From: UBA668 sp041918155
GTDB lineage: Bacteria > Actinomycetota > Acidimicrobiia > Acidimicrobiales > Ilumatobacteraceae
Reading direction: 5' to 3'
NCBI GenBank assembly: GCA_041918155.1
Contig: JAYRWH010000014.1
Coordinates: forward strand, 5,925 to 69,924
DNA: 64,000 nt
Within the stretch, counting starts at the first letter, position 1; each line of letters starts with the position of its first letter. This document shows positions 1-7,426 of the stretch, piece by piece. The notes below the pieces were generated by a model. That model saw only the letters and a list, made by a program, of their open reading frames with translations, searched no databases and was not told where the DNA came from. Made by a program: the position numbers and the translations under genes.

Positions 1-448
1 CACCGCCGACCGGCGCGGGACCCACCACCTGGGTCGTGAACTTGGTGCCGGGGCCGAGCACGTCGAGCGCCACGGCGGCGATGACGATCTTGAGGGTGCT
101 CGCCGGGATCACCGGCAGGTCGCCGTTGACCGACGCGACGGGCACGTCGTCGATCGCCAACGCGGTGCACGAGGTGCCATCGATCGCGCCGAGCAGTGGC
201 GCGGCCGTCGACTTCAGCAGGCTCGCTTGCGCCGTGGAGGCCAGCACCGACGGCGTGCGCCGCACGGACAGCAGCGGCGTGGCGAGCACCCCGGGCAACG
301 GGGCGGAGTTGGGCGGCGCCTCGACCGGCACGGTATCGGCGGACGCGTTGCCGTGCGCCCACCAGCCCACGGCACCGAGCCCGGCCGCGGGAATGGCGGC
401 GACGACGCACAACACGGCGACAGGACGACGAGCACGGCGACGGGCCAT
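1..448 (-). CDS. dacB: D-alanyl-D-alanine carboxypeptidase (S13/DacB type), 5' part only
   Basis: Penicillin-binding protein that trims or cross-cleaves peptidoglycan stem peptides outside the membrane. Only the first 149 residues are in the window; the gene runs off the left edge. The start is an ATG at 448. The product begins with an Arg-rich segment followed by a hydrophobic stretch (about residues 9-30), a signal peptide or anchor. The nucleophile motif SxxK appears as PASTLKI near residue 125, followed by the AAVALDVLGPGTKF-like stretch typical of family S13. It lies 9 bp downstream of the CHAD gene on the same strand, so the two are probably co-transcribed. The KTG box is outside the window, so the exact subfamily is likely rather than certain. 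Confidence 0.8.
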   Translation of the reverse strand, partial: MARRRARRPVAVLCVVAAIPAAGLGAVGWWAHGNASADTVPVEAPPNSAPLPGVLATPLLSVRRTPSVLASTAQASLLKSTAAPLLGAIDGTSCTALAIDDVPVASVNGDLPVIPASTLKIVIAAVALDVLGPGTKFTTQVVGPAPVGG

Positions 449-457
449 TGCTCCAGC

Positions 458-2017
458 CTACGGAACAGGCTGTACGGCTGCTCCCGCGAGCGGGGCGAGC
501 ACCCGGCGGAGCGCCTGGCGAGCGTCCTTGGTGTCGAATTCGACGAAACTCTGTGCGAACCCCTCGCGAGCCGCTCGACGCCTCGCTTCCAGCCGCTCCG
601 CGAGCCGCCCGATGGCAATGAGCGTGCCGTGCTCGACGCCTCGGCCGATCAGTTCGGCCGCCAACACGGCAAGATGCTGGGCCTGCACATCGGCGTCCTG
701 ATGTTCACCAAGGTTGTCCTGCAGTTGTTTCAACAGACGCACGAACTCCCTCGCGGCCGGCATCGGCATCAGTGAGCGGAAGCACTCGAGTAGATAACGG
801 AGGTGCTTACCGTACTTGCGAAGATCATGTACCTGCTGAGCGGGGCTTTCTGGCGTGATTCTCCGGCCTTCGCGAATGAGGCGGTCGTGCGCGCCGGCAG
901 TCAGGCGCGCGACCAGCGGGGCGAGCTGCTCGTCGCCGAGAGGGCCGCGTTCGCTCTCGTCGGCACTCAGCCACTCCCGCCAGCCCCCGACGACAGCCTG
1001 CGCCTCCGGGCCGGCGAGCACCTCGGCCATCGTCGCGTAGGCCGCGTCGAGATGCTCCTCCATCAGCGCGCGAAGTGGGGTCAACGCGGCCACGACGGCC
1101 GCATCGAGCCCGGCGGTGTAGTGCACCCAGTCGTGCACGTAGACGTCAAGGTCGCGAGCCACCGAGGTCTGGGCCGCCAACCAGTGGAGATCTGCGCGCG
1201 CGTTGGCGAGCGGTGACTCGGCAAAGACGTCAGCAGCGTGGCGCAACAACGTGCGCGAGCGTCGCAGCGCCACCCGCAGGTCGTGCAGGAACTCCGGATC
1301 CGTGCGATCGACAACCCCCTGCCAGTTCGCGTCGATGGTCGCGAATAGCTCGATGAGTACGGCACGAAACCCATCTGCCGCGGCCATACTCGGCTGCAGC
1401 ACCACTTCCCGCTCAGGTACGGCGACCATCGAGGACAGCACCGCATCGAGACAACCCAGCGCGCTTGTCGGCGTGGCGCGGGCGGCGATGAGACGGTGGA
1501 GTGATCGGGGAGCGTCCGAGACTGCGAGCACGGTGACGGCCCGCTCGGTCGAGCCGGCCACCTGACTGCGCTCGTGGAGTTCGAGTGTCGCGTCACGCCC
1601 GCTCGACCGGGCGAGCGCGCCCACGCTCGCCATCGAGGTGACGGTCGCAACAGGGAGCAGTGCCCTCGGCCCGATCCGCCGCGCCAGGAGGTCGTGCATC
1701 GGTCCTTCGGGCAGGTCGCGGGCGAAGACCGGGAGTGGGCGTCGCCCGAGCGGCGCCGACGCCGCCGTACGACCCGTGATGACGAGCTGCCGAGGTGCCG
1801 GGCTGACGACGGCACACCAGAGTCCGGCGCGCACAAGCCGTAAGTCGAACGTGTCGAGCAGGGTCCGCACACAACGCCGCCTGCCACCGAAGCGGACCCC
1901 GGCCGAGGCCAAGTCGTCGAGCAACGGACGCAGCGAACGCGGCGACACCTCGTACACGGTGGAGCCACTCACCGACGCAAAAGTAGCGAGGGGTCGGGCG
2001 CCCCACACACAGTTCAC
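458..2017 (-). CDS. CHAD domain protein with a CYTH-like N-terminal region
   Basis: A 519-aa protein whose C-terminal half carries a CHAD domain, a helical, histidine-rich domain that binds inorganic polyphosphate. The two CHAD helical repeats are recognisable from FLHDLRVALRRSRTLLR (about residue 240) and VHDLRKYGKHLRYLLE (about residue 395). The N-terminal 180 residues are weakly similar to a CYTH/triphosphate tunnel layout but without clear catalytic ExExK residues, so the N-terminal assignment is tentative. The start is probably the GTG at 2017; a GTG three codons later is an alternative. It is divergent from the pyruvate kinase gene. A role in polyphosphate binding or phosphate homeostasis is inferred from the family. 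Confidence 0.75.
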   Translation of the reverse strand: MNCVWGARPLATFASVSGSTVYEVSPRSLRPLLDDLASAGVRFGGRRRCVRTLLDTFDLRLVRAGLWCAVVSPAPRQLVITGRTAASAPLGRRPLPVFARDLPEGPMHDLLARRIGPRALLPVATVTSMASVGALARSSGRDATLELHERSQVAGSTERAVTVLAVSDAPRSLHRLIAARATPTSALGCLDAVLSSMVAVPEREVVLQPSMAAADGFRAVLIELFATIDANWQGVVDRTDPEFLHDLRVALRRSRTLLRHAADVFAESPLANARADLHWLAAQTSVARDLDVYVHDWVHYTAGLDAAVVAALTPLRALMEEHLDAAYATMAEVLAGPEAQAVVGGWREWLSADESERGPLGDEQLAPLVARLTAGAHDRLIREGRRITPESPAQQVHDLRKYGKHLRYLLECFRSLMPMPAAREFVRLLKQLQDNLGEHQDADVQAQHLAVLAAELIGRGVEHGTLIAIGRLAERLEARRRAAREGFAQSFVEFDTKDARQALRRVLAPLAGAAVQPVP

Positions 2018-2084
2018 TTGAATGTTGCCGCCTGTTCATCTTCGGGCTGGCTCGGCGAACCTACGGTCCCTACCCTTGTCCGCG

Positions 2085-3932
2085 ATGGGCACTGGCTTCG
2101 AGCGGCGCAACATCGCCGCGGTGATCACGGAGGTTCTCGAACTCCGCGCTGCCCTTGTCGCGGCGGAAGCGGCCCGCGCCGCCGACATTGCTGCTACCCA
2201 CCCTCGCCATCGGCGCTCCGCAGCCAACCTGATCCACTATGTGGAATTGCGCCAGCACGACGTGCGCGAACTTCAACAGCGGCTCGCCGAGCTCGGGCTG
2301 TCGTCCCTCGGCAGGTCCGAACCGCACGTGCTCGCGACGGTCGAGGCGGTGTTGCACGTTCTCTTCGGTCTGCTCGGCGAAGCGGCCCCGGCGACCCGCG
2401 CCGCGGTGGCGATCGGTGAGGGATGGGACGTGCTCGCGGCGAATGCGACGGCGCTGCTCGGTCGGCCCCCCGTCGAGCGATCGACGCGCATCATGGTGAC
2501 ACTCCCGAGCGAAGCGGCAAGCGATCCGACACTCGTGGCCGGCCTGCTCCATTCCGGAATGGATCTGGCACGGGTGAACTGCGCCCACGACGATGCCACT
2601 GCCTGGGACACCATGATCACGGCGGTCCGGTCGCATTCGGCCGAGAGCGGGCGCCGGTGTCTGGTCGCGATGGATCTCGCTGGACCCAAGCTGCGCACCG
2701 GTCCGCTGATGGGCGACCCCGGGGTGGTGCGGGTCGCGCCCGATCGCGACCGGCTGGGGCAGACGGTGGCGCCGGGCCTGGTATGGCTGAGTAGCGGCGA
2801 CCCGTGTCCCGGCGGGCTCGCGGCCGGACGGCGAGTTGCGGAGGTGCCCGTGACCGATCGGGACTGGCTGCGCCGTCGTGCGGTCGACGACCGAGTCCGG
2901 CTCACCGACGCGCGTGATGCCGACCGCACATGGCGGGTGCAGGCGGTCACCGCGGATGGGTGCCTCGCCTCGGCCAAGCGCAGTACCTACGTCCTGGGTG
3001 GGTTGCGCCTACGCGCCGAACGCATCGATGAGCCCGACGACTTCACAACCGTCGGCGCCCTTCCGGCGCAGGAGCAGGTGCACCGCGTCGTCACCGGCGA
3101 TCGGATCACCCTCTGTCGTTCGCTCGATCCCATGCCCGGCACAGGCCCCGGGGAGGAACATCGCATCGGGTGCACCCTCCCGGAGGTGCTCGACCACGCT
3201 CGCCCGGGCGAACGCATCTGGCTCGACGACGGCAAGATCGGCGCGCACATCGAGAGCGCCAACAGCGACTTCCTCCACATGCGGGTGACCGAGGTGAAGC
3301 CCGGCGGCGCGAACCTGCGAGGCGCCAAGGGCATCAACCTGCCCGATACCGAGACGGAACTCGATGCGCTCACCGAGAAGGATCTCGTCGACCTCGACTT
3401 CGTGGCCGCGCACGCCGATCTCGTCAGCCTCTCGTTCGTACGGCACACCACGGATGTCCTCCGTCTCCAGGCCGAGCTGGCGGCGCGGGGAGCGCCCGAG
3501 ACGGGCATCGTGCTGAAGATCGAGAACTTGAGCGGATTCGAACACCTCCCCGACCTGCTGCTGGCGGCGATGCGCAGCGAGCGCGTGGGCGTCATGATCG
3601 CCCGCGGTGACCTTGCCGTTGAGGTTGGATTCGAGCGGCTGGTCGAGGTGCAGGAGGAGATCCTGTGGGCCTGCGAAGCGGCTCACGTTCCGGTGATTTG
3701 GGCCACCCAGGTGCTCGACACGCTCGCCCGCACCGGCTTGCCCTCGCGAGCGGAGGTGACCGACGCGGCAATGGGCGAACGCGCCGAATGCGTGATGCTC
3801 AACAAGGGCCCTCACATCGAACAGGCGATGCGGGTGCTCGACTCGATCCTGTCTCGCATGCAGCACCATCAGAACAAGAAGCGCAGCCTTCTGCGCCGGC
3901 TTCGTGCCTGGGATCACAACGGCGGCTCGTGA
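2085..3932 (+). CDS. Pyruvate kinase family protein, short form with N-terminal extension
   Basis: Belongs to the pyruvate kinase family, which makes pyruvate and ATP from phosphoenolpyruvate and ADP. Visible family motifs are MDLAGPKLRTG, LDDGKIGAHIE, VLKIENLSG (catalytic Lys region), MIARGDLAVEVG and WATQVLDTL followed by PSRAEVTDAAMG. Compared with a standard enzyme it has about 140 extra helical residues at the N-terminus and stops right after the barrel domain, so the C-terminal allosteric domain is missing. The ATG at 2085 is preferred because an upstream in-frame ATG at 2022 would almost touch the divergent CHAD start. Catalysis is plausible; regulation by sugar phosphates through the usual C-domain is not. 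Confidence 0.8.
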   Translation: MGTGFERRNIAAVITEVLELRAALVAAEAARAADIAATHPRHRRSAANLIHYVELRQHDVRELQQRLAELGLSSLGRSEPHVLATVEAVLHVLFGLLGEAAPATRAAVAIGEGWDVLAANATALLGRPPVERSTRIMVTLPSEAASDPTLVAGLLHSGMDLARVNCAHDDATAWDTMITAVRSHSAESGRRCLVAMDLAGPKLRTGPLMGDPGVVRVAPDRDRLGQTVAPGLVWLSSGDPCPGGLAAGRRVAEVPVTDRDWLRRRAVDDRVRLTDARDADRTWRVQAVTADGCLASAKRSTYVLGGLRLRAERIDEPDDFTTVGALPAQEQVHRVVTGDRITLCRSLDPMPGTGPGEEHRIGCTLPEVLDHARPGERIWLDDGKIGAHIESANSDFLHMRVTEVKPGGANLRGAKGINLPDTETELDALTEKDLVDLDFVAAHADLVSLSFVRHTTDVLRLQAELAARGAPETGIVLKIENLSGFEHLPDLLLAAMRSERVGVMIARGDLAVEVGFERLVEVQEEILWACEAAHVPVIWATQVLDTLARTGLPSRAEVTDAAMGERAECVMLNKGPHIEQAMRVLDSILSRMQHHQNKKRSLLRRLRAWDHNGGS

Positions 3933-3963
3933 GTGGGCCAGAGCCCCGGGCCCGAAAACGCAC

Positions 3964-3993
3964 GAGAGGCGCCGCCCGTGGGCAGCGCCTCTC
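3964..3993. terminator. Bidirectional hairpin terminator between pyruvate kinase and rplQ
   Basis: A near-perfect inverted repeat, GAGAGGCGC paired with GCGCCTCTC, with an inner GCCC/GGGC stem. It sits between two convergent genes. Read on the minus strand it follows rplQ and is trailed by a short TTTT a few bases later, so it ends the infA-rplQ operon. It could also serve the plus-strand gene. Confidence 0.8.
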
Positions 3994-4010
3994 CTTGCCT
4001 CGAGTACGTG

Positions 4011-4382
4011 TCAGACGAGTTCGATACGAGCCATCTGGGCGTTGTCGCCCTGGCGCGGACCGAGCTTGAGGATGCGCAGGTAGCCGCCGTTGCGCTCCGC
4101 GTAACGCGGCGCGACATCGGTGACCAGCTTGTGCGTCATCTCCTTGTCGCCCAGGTAACCCTGGATCTGGCGGATGCGGTGCACCTGCGCAGGGCCCTCG
4201 TCCTGGGCCTTCTTGGCCTTGGTGATGAGCTTCTCGGCGATGGGGCGCAGAGCCTTGGCCTTGGCCTCCGTGGTGACGATGGCCTCAGCGGCGATCAGCG
4301 ACGCGGCCAAGTTGGCCATCATCAACTTCTGGTGCTGTGAGCTGCCGCCGAAGTTGCGGGCTCGGCGAGGTGTGGCGGGCAT
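4011..4382 (-). CDS. rplQ: 50S ribosomal protein L17
   Basis: Large-subunit protein of 123 aa, near the exit tunnel. The N-terminus has the family signature RRARNFGGSSQHQKLMMANLAASLI, shown here only in part as SSQHQKLMMANL, and the C-terminus has GGYLRILKLGPRQGD. It is the last gene of the infA-rpmJ-rpsM-rpsK-rpsD-rpoA-rplQ run, 34 bp after rpoA, and is followed by the hairpin at 3964-3993. The length is normal for the family. Confidence 0.97.
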   Translation of the reverse strand: MPATPRRARNFGGSSQHQKLMMANLAASLIAAEAIVTTEAKAKALRPIAEKLITKAKKAQDEGPAQVHRIRQIQGYLGDKEMTHKLVTDVAPRYAERNGGYLRILKLGPRQGDNAQMARIELV

Positions 4383-4416
4383 GGTTGGTACTTCTCCTCT
4401 AGCGGCGTTCTACAGC

Positions 4417-5349
4417 TCAGCCGCGCAGCGTCAAGCCGCGCTCGTCGAGCTTCTGCTTGACCTCGTCCAGGCTCTTCTGCCCGAAGTTGGTGATGTTCAG
4501 CAGGTCGTCCTCGTTCTTCGTCAGCAGCTCGCCCACGGTGTTGATCTGGGCGCGCTTCAGGCAGTTGCGGGGACGCTCGGACAGGTCGAGATCCTCGATC
4601 GGCAGGTCGAGATCGGGCGACGTGTTGGCGGTGCTGGCCACCTCGCCCAGCTCGAGGCCCTGGGGCTCGTCGCTGAGGTTGGCGATCAGGTCGACCAGCG
4701 CACGCAGGGTTGCGCCGGCCGAGGCCAGCGACTCACGCGGCGAGATGCTGCCGTCGGTCTCGATGTCGATGACGAGGCGCTCGAAGTTGGTGCTCTGCTC
4801 GACGCGGGTGGGCTCGATCTCGAACATCACGCGCCGGACCGGCGAGAAGATCGCGTCGATCGGCACGACGCCGATCGTGCGATTCTGGGTCTCGCGGTCG
4901 CTCGACATGTAGCCACGGCCGCGGCCGACGGTGAGATCGACAGCGAGGCGGGCCTTCGCGTTGAGCGTGGCGAGCACGAGATCCTTGTTGAGGATCTCGA
5001 TCTCGGTCGGGCACTTGATGTCGCCGGCAGTGATGACCGCAGGGCCGCGCACGTCGAGGCGCAGGGTGATGTCTTCGTCGCTCGTAGAAGTCAGCACGAC
5101 ATCCTTGATGTTGAGGATGATGTCGGTGACATCCTCGGTCACACCCTGGATGGTGTCGAACTCGTGCAACGCGTCGTCGAAGCGCACGGCCGTGATGGCC
5201 GCACCGGGGATGCTGGAAAGGAGGGTGCGGCGCAGCGAGTTGCCGATGGTGTGGCCGAAGCCGGGCTCAAGCGGGCCGATCGCGAACCGCTGACGCGTTG
5301 CGTGATCGTCGCCGAGAGCTTCGACGGTGGGGCGCTGGATGACGAGCAT
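4417..5349 (-). CDS. rpoA: DNA-directed RNA polymerase subunit alpha
   Basis: A 310-aa scaffold subunit of RNA polymerase. The N-terminal dimerisation domain contains PLEPGFGHTIGNSLRRTLL, and the C-terminal domain (about residues 245-305) contains RAQINTVGELLTKNEDDLL and the GQKSLDEVKQKL helix that contacts UP elements and activators. It lies between rpsD and rplQ in the usual order. The start is an ATG at 5349, with conserved LVIQRP just after it. Confidence 0.98.
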   Translation of the reverse strand: MLVIQRPTVEALGDDHATRQRFAIGPLEPGFGHTIGNSLRRTLLSSIPGAAITAVRFDDALHEFDTIQGVTEDVTDIILNIKDVVLTSTSDEDITLRLDVRGPAVITAGDIKCPTEIEILNKDLVLATLNAKARLAVDLTVGRGRGYMSSDRETQNRTIGVVPIDAIFSPVRRVMFEIEPTRVEQSTNFERLVIDIETDGSISPRESLASAGATLRALVDLIANLSDEPQGLELGEVASTANTSPDLDLPIEDLDLSERPRNCLKRAQINTVGELLTKNEDDLLNITNFGQKSLDEVKQKLDERGLTLRG

Positions 5350-5382
5350 GAAGGATGCCTCTGTGCAGGAAGGGGGGCCGGA

Positions 5383-6000
5383 TTACTTCGAGTAAAGCTC
5401 GACGATGAGGGACTCGCGAACGGGCACGTCGATGTGCTCACGCTGCGGCAGATCGCGCACGGTGACCTGCTTGCCACCATCGCCGACCTCGAGCCAGCCG
5501 ACCACGGAGCGGTCGAGCACGTCGAGGTTGTGCTGGATGACGATCATCTCGCGGCTCTTGGGGGACAGCGAGATGATGTCGCCCTTCTTCACGCGGTAGC
5601 TGCGGATGTCGACGCGCTTGCCGTTGACCTGGATGAGGCCGTGGCTGACGAACTGGCCGGCCTGCGGGCGGGTACTGGCGAACCCGGCGCGGTAGACGAT
5701 GTTGTCGAGACGCAACTCGAGCAGGCGCAGCAGGTTCTCACCCGTGGGGCCCTGCTGACGCACGGCCTCTTCGTAGGTGTTGCGGAACTGGCGCTCGAGC
5801 ACGCAGTAGATGTACTTCGCCTTCTGCTTCTCCTGGAGCTGTGCGAGGTACTCGCTGCCGGCGTTGCGGCGGCGGGTACGACCGTGCTGGCCCGGGGGGA
5901 AGGGGCGACGCTCAAGCGCCTTGCGGCCCTTGTCGTTCTCGTAGATGTTGGTGTTGAGGCGGCGCGAGACGCGCACCTTCGGGCCGGTGTAACGAGCCAT
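5383..6000 (-). CDS. rpsD: 30S ribosomal protein S4
   Basis: A 205-aa primary 16S rRNA-binding protein. It starts MARYTGPKVRVSRRL and contains the S4 RNA-binding domain (RLDNIVYRAGFA through VNGKRVDIRSYRV). The N-terminal region lacks the zinc-binding cysteines of the C+ form, so this is the zinc-independent form. It lies 6 bp downstream of rpsK in the alpha operon. In other bacteria S4 represses this operon translationally; a matching pseudoknot was not resolved here. Confidence 0.97.
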   Translation of the reverse strand: MARYTGPKVRVSRRLNTNIYENDKGRKALERRPFPPGQHGRTRRRNAGSEYLAQLQEKQKAKYIYCVLERQFRNTYEEAVRQQGPTGENLLRLLELRLDNIVYRAGFASTRPQAGQFVSHGLIQVNGKRVDIRSYRVKKGDIISLSPKSREMIVIQHNLDVLDRSVVGWLEVGDGGKQVTVRDLPQREHIDVPVRESLIVELYSK

Positions 6001-6006
6001 GTGTGA

Positions 6007-6405
6007 TCAGGTCCTACGGCGCTTGGGCTGACGGCAGCCGTTGTGGGGTACGGGGGTGACGTCCTTGATCGAGGTGACCTCGATGCCGGTGTTCTGGATG
6101 CTGCGCACGGCGGTGTCGCGACCCGAACCCGGGCCCTTCACCTGCACTTCGACACGGCGCAGACCGTGCTCCATCGCGGCGCGGGCGGCCTTCTCGGCGA
6201 CCTGCTGGGCGGCGTACGGGGTGCTCTTGCGCGAGCCCTTGAAGCCCACACCGCCCGAGGACGCCCACGAGATGACGTTGCCCTCGGTGTCGGTGATGGA
6301 CACGATGGTGTTGTTGAACGAGCTCTTGATGTGAACGACACCGTTGGTGACGTTCTTGCGCTCGCGCTTGCGGGGGCGGCGACCGCCCGGCTTCGGCTTC
6401 GCCAT
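6007..6405 (-). CDS. rpsK: 30S ribosomal protein S11
   Basis: A 132-aa small-subunit platform protein near the Shine-Dalgarno cleft. Diagnostic segments are KNVTNGVVHIKSSFNNTIV and VKGPGSGRDTAVRSIQ, ending in the basic NGCRQPKRRRT tail. Its ATG overlaps the rpsM stop by one base, which suggests translational coupling. Confidence 0.98.
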   Translation of the reverse strand: MAKPKPGGRRPRKRERKNVTNGVVHIKSSFNNTIVSITDTEGNVISWASSGGVGFKGSRKSTPYAAQQVAEKAARAAMEHGLRRVEVQVKGPGSGRDTAVRSIQNTGIEVTSIKDVTPVPHNGCRQPKRRRT

Positions 6406-6785
6406 TACTTCCTCACAGCCTTCTTCTTGTTGGCAACCGTCTTCTTCGGGCCCTTACGGGTGCGGGCGTTGGTGTGGGTGCGCTGACCGCGGACCGGCAG
6501 GCCCTTGCGGTGACGCACACCCTGGTAGCACCCGATCTCGATCTTGCGCTTGATGTCCTGCGCGACGTCGCGGCGCAGGTCGCCCTCGACGGTGATGCTG
6601 GAATCGATCCAGTGACGGATCTTGTTGAGCTCGTCCTCGGTCATGTTGCGGACGCGCTGGTTGGGATCAAGGCCAGTCTCGGCGCAGATGCGCTGCGCCG
6701 TGGGCTTGCCGATTCCGAAGATGTAGGTGAGCGAGATTTCCAACCGCTTTTCGCGGGGAATGTCGACGCCGGAGATACGTGCCAT
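6405..6785 (-). CDS. rpsM: 30S ribosomal protein S13
   Basis: A 126-aa protein of the 30S head that contacts L5 and the P-site tRNA. It begins MARISGVDIPREKR and has the family motif RHRKGLPVRGQRTHTNARTR followed by a lysine-rich tail. It follows rpmJ by 16 bp and overlaps rpsK by one base. Confidence 0.98.
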   Translation of the reverse strand: MARISGVDIPREKRLEISLTYIFGIGKPTAQRICAETGLDPNQRVRNMTEDELNKIRHWIDSSITVEGDLRRDVAQDIKRKIEIGCYQGVRHRKGLPVRGQRTHTNARTRKGPKKTVANKKKAVRK

Positions 6786-6801
6786 CGTGCGTTCTTCTCT
6801 T

Positions 6802-6915
6802 TCAGCCCTGGCGCTGCTTGTGACGGGGGTTCTCGCAGATCACTCGCACGCTGCCATGGCGGCGGATGACCTTGCACTTCTCGCAAATTTTCTTGACGCT
6901 CGGTCGGACCTTCAT
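6802..6915 (-). CDS. rpmJ: 50S ribosomal protein L36
   Basis: A 37-aa protein, ATG at 6915 and TGA at 6802-6804. It begins MKVRPSVKKICEKCKVIRR and ends ENPRHKQRQG. The three cysteines and one histidine (CEKC, C in VRVICEN, H in PRHKQ) make the zinc-binding form. It lies between infA (27 bp away) and rpsM, the standard place. Confidence 0.97.
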   Translation of the reverse strand: MKVRPSVKKICEKCKVIRRHGSVRVICENPRHKQRQG

Positions 6916-6942
6916 GGTGCGTGCTTTCTTTCTTGACCTGAG

Positions 6943-7167
6943 TTACTTGTAGCGATACGTGATGCGACCTCGGGTGAGGTCGTAGGGAGTGAGTTCCACC
7001 TGCACCTTGTCGCCGGGAAGGATGCGGATGTAGTTCATGCGCATCTTGCCGGAGATGTGCGCCAGGACCTTGTGGCCGTTCTCGAGCTCGACCCGGAACA
7101 TCGCGTTCGGGAGGGACTCGGAAATCGTGCCTTCCAGCACGATGGCGTCGTCTTTGGGCTTGGGCAG
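6943..7167 (-). CDS. infA: Translation initiation factor IF-1 (apparent CTG start)
   Basis: A 74-aa OB-fold factor that occupies the A site during initiation. The core EGTISESLPNAMFRVELENG and the end LTPYDLTRGRITYRYK are standard. The conserved N-terminus PKPKDDAIVLEG is preceded by a CTG codon at 7167, and AGGAGG (complement of 7173-7178) lies 5 nt upstream of it. No ATG, GTG or TTG occurs in frame until two TTG codons at 7275 and 7281, which fall inside the likely promoter. CTG is therefore proposed as the start codon. It heads the operon running to rplQ. Confidence 0.9.
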   Translation of the reverse strand: MPKPKDDAIVLEGTISESLPNAMFRVELENGHKVLAHISGKMRMNYIRILPGDKVQVELTPYDLTRGRITYRYK

Positions 7168-7213
7168 AACCGCCTCCTCGATCGGTGGAACAGATCGCCC
7201 CGAAGAACACAGA

Positions 7214-7227
7214 CATGCCGGGGCATG
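7214..7227. repeat. 14-bp inverted repeat in the infA leader
   Basis: Perfect inverted repeat CATGCC-GG-GGCATG inside the untranslated leader of infA, downstream of the predicted promoter. It could fold in the mRNA or be a protein site; nothing further can be said from sequence. Confidence 0.45.
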
Positions 7228-7252
7228 CCAAGGCTCGCAGGGCCGAGGGGCA

Positions 7253-7281
7253 ATGCTACCGCCTGCGCCGGGCAACGCCAA
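7253..7281 (-). promoter_or_regulatory. Probable promoter of the infA-rplQ operon
   Basis: Reading the minus strand, a -35 box TTGGCG is followed by a 17-nt spacer and a -10 box TAGCAT. The predicted start site lies near 7246, leaving a leader of about 80 nt that ends in AGGAGG. The same TAGCAT box occurs before pyrR and fusA. The rest of 7168-7426 shows no gene. Confidence 0.6.
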
Positions 7282-7426
7282 GTGTCACTTGCGCGCGATT
7301 TCCGGGCTGGCTGGCGGCTCAACCGTAGCCGCCCGCACGGCGTCACGGCGGCATTTACGCTGAACGCACGGGGCCGACCGTGAAATTCGGGGGACACCGG
7401 TGCGACACCGGGGCGAGACTGGCGCC

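Noticed and set aside
4174..6006. Long plus-strand frame opposite rplQ-rpoA-rpsD
   Set aside because: Antisense to known genes, with a composition that mirrors their codon use.
7168..7281. infA starting at a TTG at 7275 or 7281
   Set aside because: Adds 36-38 non-conserved residues and places the start inside the proposed promoter with no ribosome-binding site.
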